Shown in pieces: positions 55,860-64,000 of a stretch of 64,000 nt of DNA; the stretch's first letter is position 1, and the number at the start of each line of letters is the position of its first letter. The position numbers and the translations under genes are program-made. The DNA is from Stenopsyche tienmushanensis (taxonomy: Eukaryota; Arthropoda; Insecta; Trichoptera; Stenopsychidae). Under the pieces are notes generated by a model. The model was not told where the DNA came from. It worked only from the letters and a program-made list of their open reading frames with translations, and searched no databases. The stretch is from contig WACJ01000010.1 in assembly GCA_008973525.1 (NCBI GenBank), forward strand, positions 1,488,001 to 1,552,000, in the 5' to 3' direction.

Positions 55860-56665
55860 TTTTTTCGCATAAAAAAAGACAAAGCTTTTTTTTATGCGAA
55901 TGCGCATTAAAAAAATCTAAAATTAACGCTAGTGCAAGTCACAACCGTCATAATGTCTGTGTGATGATGTGAATGTAGCGATGACAACTCTTCTCAAAAG
56001 CTTAAGAATTGCATGTCTATATCACGCAAAGTTTAACCCTTTGAATAGTAAGATGATTTAAAATCATGATAAACTTAGGTGCATTATATGTCCGCCACTT
56101 TTCTTCCGTACAAATCCACTTATCTGTCAGGACCGTCCCAGCATGTATGAAGCTTGTACATAAATAAATAAATAAATATTGTCGATAGCACACAATATTC
56201 GATTGTTTCTTCAAGTAAACATAAACAATACGCTTGAAATCGATCCATCATATCATTCACATATCATTATTAGTCGATAAATTTGGGTTAACGGTCTATA
56301 CAACCGTACGATGTACACAGCATACTCTCTCCGTCTCTGTCTCTCTCCAAAATCAATGTACAAGACACTCTTCATCTTTGTCTGTGTTCCAGCTCAACGT
56401 GTAAAAATGATCTTTCTGAATCACTGGAATTCGGACACAACATTGTGTCTTACCTCTTTAAGGGGTTATTCAACGATTACATTTTAAAAACGATGTATAC
56501 TGACCGATAACGATAATTTGTACGATTAAGATTATATGATTTTTTTATGCGAATTTTTGTATCATTCTATCACAATGATTTGAAGTTATGCAGTGTTTAA
56601 AAATAATGGAACCTATCCTTCAGTTTTCAATATCTTTTTATGCGATTTTTTTATATGCGACTTAG
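55860..56665 (+). mobile_element. Family T MITE, second copy, split by M11
   Basis: TTCGCATAAAAAAAGACAAA at the left, GCTTAAGAATTGCATGTCT, then the inserted M11, then TGATTTGAAGTTATGC and TTTTTATATGCGACTTAGC. It matches 18266-18763 on both sides of the insertion; the right terminus is replaced by the piggyBac family A end. Confidence 0.6.
56037..56465 (+). mobile_element. piggyBac-type MITE family M, copy M11
   Basis: TTAA (56033-56036) left, TTAT (56466-56469) right, 429 bp: starts CCCTTTGAATAGTAAG and ends TACCTCTTTAAGGGG. Complete, nested in a family T copy. The minus frame 56017-56214 is a MITE translation. Confidence 0.8.
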
Positions 56666-56666
56666 C

Positions 56667-57470
56667 TGGTATCGTGGGTCAAATTTGACCCAGGATTATA
56701 TACAAATTCGGTTCTTATTATTTTAATGTTAATGCTAAAATAACTCGCTGATATGTATTCTCAGTACGATGCAAGCTGCGCTGGGGGCGGACTTGAAGCG
56801 TTGTGGCTCCCGTAGGAACTGATATATGTAGTAACTGGGTCAAATGTGACCCACGTTACGCAAATTATTCGTTAGCCAGAAGAACTCAGAGATGACTATG
56901 TGCAATTCATTCAACAATATTGAATATTTTTTCCTCTAATGCAGCATTTCTAAAACTGATGTAGTCCACCTGGGCAAATTTTTCTACAAAACTTTTACAA
57001 AAAGCCCTAAAATTAGAGGAGTTGGCCACAAGTTTCCATGTCCAACCGGTCCGAATTTCGAACCACTGTCGAACCTTGCGAACATGATCTGCGTCCATTA
57101 ACGTATCTTCGCATGGACACATTCCGTCCCAAATATTATGAGTACTGCTTGTCAAAAAATATAAATACTGAAACTTGTGATACTGTCAGTTCCCAAGAAG
57201 ATGTTTTGATATTTGTTGTCATTTTTTTAGTTATAAGGTGATCTCATGAGAAATGTATTTTTTGTTATTTAGAGGATATATAAAATCCTAAGCTAGTTAC
57301 TAATTTATATAAAACTTTTTAATTTTTAAAGACCCTAAAATTAAACTATGATAGTTTAGTAAGAAACGCATATTTTATTTCATCCCATCCATATTTATGC
57401 AAATAATACAAAAATATGCTTGTAATGAGTGATTTTCTGGCGTGGGTCAAATAAGACCCATGAAGCTTGT
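56667..57470 (+). mobile_element. piggyBac family A, copy 2, carrying a family C fragment
   Basis: GGTATCGTGGGTCAAATTTG left and GTGGGTCAAATAAGACCCAT near 57442 at the right, the same pair as in 59700-60455. The transposase C-terminal codons are deleted. A family C core with the variant hairpin arm GGTCCGAATTTCG lies at 56995-57120. Confidence 0.65.
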
Positions 57471-58217
57471 AGTGTGGCCAAAAATAGCAATAAAGTCCAA
57501 CTAATATCCGGAAATAATAATATTGTTTCTTGCGTGAAATATTCACCATGTCAGGTCAAAAGGGCCCCCAAGAAAGATTATTTCCCTAAATTAAGGTGGG
57601 AATCCAATTCCGTTTTTAATGAGCAAGCTCAACTGCAGTTCACGCCAATAACGAAATGATACCACATTAAGGTCCTGTTTCGCCGTTTCCTTTTTAAGTG
57701 CAATTTAGGAACGATTATTCGTAGATAAGAGCGTACGAGCGAGTGGCATGTTCGAATTTGATAACCACATGTCGACATTGCTCTGTATTCTATTACGTGC
57801 GGTAATAAATAGTTAATTGTCGGTCCCATGACACAGTAGTTAAACACAATTGTACCTTATGTAATTATTGGGCACAATTATTTGCGCCCATTATACTTTT
57901 AAATGACAACAGCAACAATTGTCTGATCAACTCTTGCGCAATGGCCCCTTGCTGAGCATGAAATCGTTCCACGACTGTGACACTTGAATCGCAATTCGAA
58001 TCGATCGATTTCAAAAAGGCGTTAAAATATATTTTACTAAAACGTAGTGAACATCGCCAACCATTTTGGCATGGTTTTTAATGGCGTATATATGTTTTTA
58101 AAAATGCGGTCGCCAGACACATCTCTTGTAGGATTCGAAACCAAGATTACGAACAAGTTACGAGTCACACACGATATACAAGCTTTATACACGCTGCGCG
58201 GTCCTGGGATATCTTTA
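57471..58217. other. Anonymous DNA
   Basis: Frames at 57429-57659 and 57629-57847 unrecognised. An M-family scrap (AAGCTTTATACACGCTGCGC) is at 58179-58200. Confidence 0.35.
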
Positions 58218-58221
58218 TTAA

Positions 58222-58301
58222 CACTTTCGTGGCCGGTGATGCATATGTTGCATCATCACATGTTTGATCATTGGCGCCCGCATGATGCCACATATGCATC
58301 A
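58222..58301 (+). mobile_element. piggyBac-type terminus with hairpin
   Basis: TTAA (58218-58221) then CACTTTCGTGGCCGG and a 20-bp near-perfect inverted repeat: 58237-58256 (TGATGCATATGTTGCATCAT) with 58282-58301, one mismatch, 25-nt loop. The end resembles 21915-21935 (CACTTGCGTGGCCGG). No second terminus or transposase was recognised. Confidence 0.55.
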
Positions 58302-59077
58302 TGATCCAAAAACATCATACATCAGTGATCAATGAAATCTGCAACTGTTGATGCTAAATCTATTTGAAGTAATACGTTCAATGATCTGATCCTTTAATGC
58401 GGTCACGATAGTGTTATTTATATAAACACTTATTCTTGATATACCTGTCAAAAAATCGAAGGGATTGAGGATTAAGTACGTAAATATAGCACCCTCCTTG
58501 AAATGACACAATACTAACTTAAATCGATCTAAAACAACTATTTGATCCTTTCCCATTGATATTGACGTTGAAATTGAAACAAGAGAAGAAAAGCTGCTAA
58601 CAGCATGAAAGTCACGTTGAACATCATGTTGAGGCAATGATGCGGGCAAATAAATTGTCGCTATGAATTAAACATACGATTCCCAGCGGCCAAATTCAAG
58701 CATCCAATGGCTCCCAAAGATCCCAAAAAGGGACACTGAATACTTCTCAATTTGTCTTCCATCAGGAGAACGCTAGGATAGGATTTACCGCCAAAATTGA
58801 ACACACATTAAGACGATAAACATGTCTTCGATCTCCTTTATTATTTGTTACTAAACGATATTTAAAAAAATACACCAATTTAATCACTATTGAATCTATC
58901 ATCTGTTGTAATTTTTCAAACAATATTCGGATGGCATTGGCGAAATGGAATTCAGACTTTGGCGGTATTCAATCAGCATGATCGGATATGAAGATTGATA
59001 TAATAATACAGTCAACCTTTCTATAGCGTCAAGATAGGGACCACCCACAAGGTTTCTAAAATAGAAAAAAAAATATT
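58302..59077. other. Anonymous DNA
   Basis: The minus frame 58329-58649 (106 codons) is unrecognised. It adjoins the TTAA terminus at 58222 and might be transposon-derived, but no piggyBac motif is visible. Confidence 0.35.
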
Positions 59078-59395
59078 TTGTTAAGGTGAACAAAGAATAC
59101 CGACCCGGTCGAGGGTTGCGCATGGTTTTTATTTTACTCAACTATTCTACTTTATATGAACCAACACTGATTGACTCTATGAATAAGTTGTCTAATTCCT
59201 CTTTTCTTCATATTCGTTATGTTCATGTGTGGCATCCGATCGCGAGCCGCTCATCCGTCAAATCAGCGATCCGAAAAGCGGACCGATTGAGCATACAAAC
59301 CTTATGGCCACTCCGTCCTCTTTTACGGTTTTTTGCGGCATTTTCTATAATCTGTACGATCACGAAAGCAACGTAGCGTCTAGACAAGCTCTAGA
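59078..59395 (-). mobile_element. Family C copy C11
   Basis: Minus strand: GTCTAGACGCTACGTTGCTT, GAAAATGCCGCAAAAAACC, hairpin (GGTCCGCTTTTCGGATC), CATGTAGAA-like and TGCGCAACCCTCGACCGGGT at its end. Confidence 0.65.
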
Positions 59396-59695
59396 AAGTC
59401 TGTCTCTCGTCTGAAAAGCTGGATTTTAATAGATGGATTGGAGATGAATTCCAGACGTTCCCAGACACATTTCATTGTATCAATGCATGATTTTCATACA
59501 TAAATTGACAAAAAAATCAAATATTTTATGTAACGCATTGTTATAGGAAACATAAAATGGATCATCCTTGATAACAATAACAGGCTATGATTTTGAATTC
59601 TAGCAAATTTATCTCGGGTCGATCAATTTTACCATGATAATGCAAGGATCTGTACTGCAGTTAACGAAAAGCATCGGAAAAAACGGTATTTAACC
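59396..59695. other. AT-rich anonymous DNA
   Basis: Nothing recognised. Confidence 0.4.
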
Positions 59696-59699
59696 ATCA

Positions 59700-60455
59700 A
59701 CTGATATCATGGGTCAAATTTGACCCGAGAACATACAATTTCGGTTCTTATTATTTTAACGTTTATGTTATAATAACGCGCTGATATGTATTCTCAGTAC
59801 GATGTAAGCTGCAGCGAAGGACGGATTTGCAGCGTTGTGGCTCCCGTAGGAACTGAGATATGGCTGGGTCAAGTTTGACCCACGATACCAAATACGTACC
59901 TTTTTTCATTGGGTATGTATTTTTCACTTTTTCAATAAATATTTCAACAATAATGAAGGGACAAAAGTGTAACCATGATTTTAGCTATTCACCATGATGG
60001 ATCTGTGGATACAGAGAGCAGCAAACCAAAAAATATACAATTTTATAATAGTACTAAATGTGAAGTCGATTCTTTGGACCAAAAATGTGCAAATTACTCG
60101 ATAGCCATGTGTATTTTTTTCAACAATAACCAGTTGCATCGTCTTTTGTCGTTGTTCTTATTCTAAACAAAGTGTTATTGTTTATTTTTTGTTACAAATA
60201 CTTATTGTTATACTAGGAAGATGAGGTCATAGAAAGCCTCGGGAATGCATTTTTCTATACAACTTTTACAAAAAGTCCTAAAATTAGAGGGGGTGGTCAC
60301 AAGGTTCCCGTGTCCAACCGGTCCGAATTTCGCACCACTGACACATCGAAGGAGCGCCTTGCGATCTGACGCCATGCCCGAACATGTCCACAGAGCATAG
60401 TCTGCTTGTAAGGATTTATTTTTTGGTGTGGGTCAAATAAGACCCATGATGCTTG
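59700..60455 (+). mobile_element. piggyBac family A, copy 3, with transposase C-terminal fragment and family C fragment
   Basis: Left end TATCATGGGTCAAATTTGAC, with the inverted block TGGGTCAAGTTTGACCCACG 175 bp later. Then 59975-60130 encodes AIHHDGSVDTESSKPKNIQF followed by YNSTKCEVDSLDQKCANYS. The VDxxDQ motif carries the third catalytic Asp region of piggyBac transposases; the family's following RWP region is lost. A family C core with the same GGTCCGAATTTCG variant as copy 2 lies at 60262-60405, then the right end GTGGGTCAAATAAGACCCAT. The first two catalytic Asp regions are absent, so it cannot be autonomous. Confidence 0.7.
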
Positions 60456-61687
60456 TAATAGTAATCAAAATGCTTTAATTTTTAAATCATTTCCAAGTGT
60501 TATGATATCCTAATGTTGTATTCGTAAAAACTACGTACGTTCTTTAGACGGATGTCATAAATTAATTTTTTTGCTCGTTAACTCACTCTTGCGTTTTACA
60601 TCCTGAAGTTTCCTCGGCTCGACAATCAAATGGATTCGAATCCGAGAAAAGGAAATCGTTAAATGACGCAATATGTTGTTATACATTTTTGTGAAAGCAT
60701 GGTTTGGGCTCGTCATGATGAAGCGTGGCTAGTCCTTTATTTACAAGCCTCTATTGTTCTACGCATTAGCCTTAATCAAAGATGAAAACTGCTTACGAAT
60801 TCAAAGCAGGTCCATTCCGTCACGTCCTCTTCTTTTGAGGAAGTCGCGATCGGCTTTACAATGTTTGATCAACACCACCTTTTCAAATGGAGAACGGGAG
60901 ACGAGCAACGAGGAAGCCAACTGTCTCATATTAAGTCATTTGCTAAAGCATCTGAAAGGGTGACATCAGAAGAAGACAAACAAACATAAAGCTACTTCAC
61001 CCGAGCGAGTGTCCCCAATTTGGAAAATTTATTCAGGAATCCCAGTTGAGATTCGAATTCGATAGCTGATGAGATACGTCAATCAAATTGCTTATTAGAA
61101 GAGATTCGACTCGTGGAAGAGAGTTCAATAGTAAAGCACATTTCGTATAAACCTCAATTAATATCCGATTTGGTACAATTGAGGAGATCCAGCTCGGGTT
61201 TAATAAGCGCTGCCAACGATTTACTATGACAGCATCTGTTGTGATAACATCGGCGTTGATGAGGAAATAAGAGGAGTCCCTCATCAAGAGTCCATTTGAG
61301 GGGCTCCATTTGCCCGCTTTCCTTGTCGACTAAAAAACGTCTGGCGTTTACGAATCGGAGAAATTTCTCGGACTTGAATTAAATATAGATCGGATAAAAT
61401 AATATATATTCAACGAGTGCAAATAAGATGTTAAACTTTCTTTTTGAACAGGAAGACGTACGCGATATCACGTCCACGGTCACGGCCGGAGTTCAACCGT
61501 GACCACGATAATAATGGAAAACTAAGAATAAAACCTTGACTTCTTTTTTTTACTATTTTCAAACAAATATATTTTTCTTGCTTAATTCTTGTTAATAAAA
61601 ATTTCGCATTCACAAAAGACATATTAAAATTTAAATACATATACAATAAAACTATATAAACCCATACAAATTGTTGGCTAAAAGATG
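60456..61687. other. Anonymous DNA
   Basis: The plus frame 60754-60963 and minus frames 61033-61287 and 61431-61724 are unrecognised. 60740-61330 is of mixed composition without a repeat match. Confidence 0.35.
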
Positions 61688-61858
61688 AAACTTTGTGTAA
61701 TATATAATAAAATAGGCGTGCCACTGGTGTTGTAATTGCTTTATGCTACATAAAGACATACATACACAGTAAAGGCGATGTGGCGCATGCGCGTAGCATC
61801 TCTATGATGTATGCGACGGACACGGAGACACTATAAACGATTCTCTTTCTCTTTCCCA
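61688..61858 (-). repeat. Interspersed repeat R5, copy c
   Basis: Reverse copy of 28305-28465 and 8315-8475: TGTGTAATATATAATAAAAT, GGCGCATGCGCGTAGCATC, ATAAACGATTCTCTTTCTCT. Confidence 0.65.
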
Positions 61859-62410
61859 CCATAAAATATTATACGTATAGATAACGGTTACTGTTTTAAA
61901 AAAATACTCTGATAGAAAGTATCTGCCTTATAAAATCTAAGTTTCAAATTTCAAGTCGCTCCGGTGTTTAGTATTTGTTTGGCAGCCATTAATAGTGGAT
62001 ATAATAAACCACAAAATGGTATTGGATCGACGGTATTTCGTATGTCATTTGGTGCGTGCCGCCTATGTAAGTTAGCCCCTAAGGGAGCTTCGGTGATGAT
62101 ATAAATCATAGAAAGTCCCGCATGAAGCCCTAAAATAGGACCACAAGGTCTGTGTATCCAATCGGTCCGTTTTTCGGATCGCTGATAAGACGAATGAGCG
62201 CCTCACAATCGGATGCCATGCCCGAATATGTCTTCAGAACGATTACAAACTCTAATTACAAAATGAAGTTGTCCGAATAAGACTTTATTTTATTGCGGGT
62301 TTATTCCAGTTGGGTCAGCCCAACGTTTAATTAAGCAATAATGAAGAAGGATTGGACAACCTAGTATATATTATAAAAACGGAAAGGGTTGATCAGTGTT
62401 GAGTCTTATC
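61859..62410 (+). mobile_element. Family C copy C13
   Basis: GATAACGGTTACTGTTTTAA, a short ACAAAATGGTATTGGAT mariner scrap, CGGTCCGTTTTTCGGATCG hairpin, GCAATAATGAAGAAGGATTG and CTAGTATATATTATAAAAAC. Contains both the upstream variant of C5/C8 and a trace of the mariner part. Confidence 0.65.
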
Positions 62411-63318
62411 GAAAGAAAAGACATCGAACATCGACATTTTTTTTAATTATTATTTTTTTCAAAATTTCATTTTAAATTTTGAATATGAAACCTGAAAAAC
62501 GCGCAAAATTATATACGGGCTTGCACTATCACCAACCTGAAATAAAACGTGCGAAAAGGGTTAAAAATATATATTTTATTAAATGAAATAATTATATTAA
62601 ACTAGTGCTATCTCTCGGTCAAAAGTAAAATTTTGGGGAAAAAGGTTTGAATCTTAGCTACATATTTCATTATTTACAATTTAAATAAAATATTATTTTA
62701 TTAAACAGTGTTTATAAAAGCGTGGGATATTTAATTATATTTTTATATTAAATTTAAATACAGTATAATTTTAAAATTTATTTTCGTTGCGATTTTCGAT
62801 ATGACTCAAAATAGCTCTCTTCTTCGGAAGAATTAGTATACCCAGTGTCAATGTCATCATTGTTCTGTGTAGATTTTCTCTTTCCATCAATATCATTCTT
62901 AATTAGTAAAGATATCAATATAAATTTCGGTTAGTGTTGATGATTTATTTTCTATTTTATCCAAAATATCTCGATAAGTACTCTTTATGAAATTTAATAA
63001 AAGAAAAAAATACTTCTAAAAAAACCGCATAACTTCGAAATCGCACAAAAAGAGTTTTAAGTGTATTAGCGGATTTGAAGGAAAATCTCTAAAGGGAACC
63101 TAAATGAAGTTGAGATTGTGGTTCAGATATCTGGACAAAATTCATCGTCATTTAGCACGCATCTAGATATCCTTCAATTCAAGAAACAACACTAACAAAT
63201 ACTATGTGAAAATAAAGAAATCCAGGATTTATCCATTATGAAAGTAATCATACAAATAAATATGTATAAGTCTCTTCTCACTATAAACGTGTGCAAATGA
63301 ACTCTGTCATTAAAGTCC
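62411..63318. other. AT-rich anonymous DNA
   Basis: Includes a GAACCTAAATGAAG tract and AAAACCGCATAACTTCGAAA (63021), faintly family-T-like. Nothing else recognised. Confidence 0.4.
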
Positions 63319-63322
63319 TTAA

Positions 63323-63609
63323 CCTTTTAAGGAGATCAGACGCGTATTTGCGATCGACTTCAAGTGATTCAGAAAGAGCATTCTTGTACGTTGAGTTTGG
63401 AGAGAGACAGAGATGGAAATAATGTCTTGCAGTTTGGAGATAGAGATGTATAAATGAATGAATATGATGTGCTATCAACAGTGTTAATTTGTTTAAATAC
63501 AATATTTATATACGTTGCACGGTTCTGATAGATAAGTGGATTTATTCGGATGATAAGAATATAGCACCTATCTTTATGATGATTTTAAATTAGCTCACTA
63601 CTCAAAGGT
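63323..63609 (-). mobile_element. piggyBac-type MITE family M, copy M12
   Basis: TTAA at 63319-63322 and 63610-63613 flank 287 bp, the same length as M6: CCTTTTAAGGAGATCAGACG at one end, CTCACTACTCAAAGG at the other. The minus frame 63281-63502 is a MITE translation. Confidence 0.75.
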
Positions 63610-63613
63610 TTAA

Positions 63614-63889
63614 TATTGGCTATCAGCAATTGTGTTAATTAAATGGGAGCTAAACGAAATACGTCAACACCTGGCAAAAAAATTATACCCAATAAGTAGA
63701 ATAGAAGAAAACAATGTTGAAAATAAAAATAAGACGAAATCTCATGTGTCATTTATCCCCAAGTAACAGGCACAACTGATATAATAGGATGCACAATAAA
63801 AAGGACAGGGTTAAAAATTAGCCACAGGGAGTATACGACATCTCATATATAGATTGAGACATGTCGTATGTTGGGAAAAGAAATGAGTC
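63614..63889. other. AT-rich anonymous DNA
   Basis: Nothing recognised. Confidence 0.4.
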
Positions 63890-64000
63890 GCTCATACAAA
63901 TACATAATCATAGATGCTATATTTGCTTACCCGCCACAAATCGTCGTACAAATCCACGTATCTGTCAGAACAGTCGCAGTATGTACGAAGCTTGTACATA
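63890..64000 (+). mobile_element. Family M fragment (M13), running off the window
   Basis: ATAGATGCTATATTTGC, CCCGCCACAAATCGTCG and GTCGCAGTATGTACGAAGCT match the M interior. The rest lies beyond the window edge. Confidence 0.6.

Noticed and set aside
60620..60650. B-box-like GGATTCGAATCC suggesting a tRNA
   Set aside because: No A-box at the right distance and no stems; the motif is a chance palindrome.
1..64000. CRISPR array, operon or prokaryotic gene cluster
   Set aside because: No regularly spaced direct repeats, no ribosome-binding-site-led gene runs; repeats are dispersed and transposon-like.

Overview
This window looks like insect (arthropod) nuclear DNA: strongly AT-rich, with no operons, no prokaryotic gene layout and almost no long open frames. 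It is packed with decayed cut-and-paste DNA transposons (mariner, piggyBac, hAT, pogo/Tigger) and their short non-autonomous derivatives. I found no intact host gene. Nearly every short open frame traces to transposon sequence or to chance. The species cannot be named from the sequence. The mix of mariner lineages fits many insects, possibly Hymenoptera, but that is a weak inference.

Layout. 0-9.5 kb: a piggyBac remnant (1518-2113), the first copy of a composite repeat (called family C here), the first copy of a short hAT derivative, and a Tigger DNA-binding-domain remnant. 9.5-20 kb: a second hAT derivative, a tRNA-like remnant, an unidentified hydrophobic reading frame on the minus strand (12462-12913), LINE reverse-transcriptase tail debris, a mariner remnant and an intact-ended TA-flanked MITE (18266-18763). 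20-32 kb: a TTAA-flanked element carrying a hAT copy, a CpG-rich island (25540-25860), an internally deleted mariner (27239-28150) sitting inside a family C copy, and a hAT copy split by a TTAA-flanked MITE. 32-46 kb: more C and MITE copies, a mariner split by a hAT copy, a G-rich island (39085-39500), a tiny hAT MITE with target duplication, and a second deleted mariner. 46-64 kb: a foldback, two Tigger remnants, the best-preserved element of the window (a 1275-bp mariner at 50239-51513 whose transposase has one in-frame stop), a piggyBac-type MITE rearranged through hAT-type MITE arms (53310-54271), and two copies of a short piggyBac element that each carry a family C fragment.

How it fits together: the region is a museum of transposon families moved in trans. 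Many copies keep termini and target duplications (TTAA for piggyBac types, TA for mariner/Tc1/pogo types, 8 bp for hAT types) but lack a working transposase. Nested insertions give relative ages: family C is older than the deleted mariner inside it, hAT derivatives are older than the piggyBac MITE at 30632, and piggyBac MITEs are older than the hAT MITE at 53496. No CRISPR, rRNA, operon, toxin or virus-like gene was seen. I did not find a convincing new biological system. The most interesting items are the near-intact mariner, the pair of deleted mariners sharing the same breakpoint and stop, the MITE-linked inversion, and the hairpin-bearing composite family C captured by a piggyBac element.
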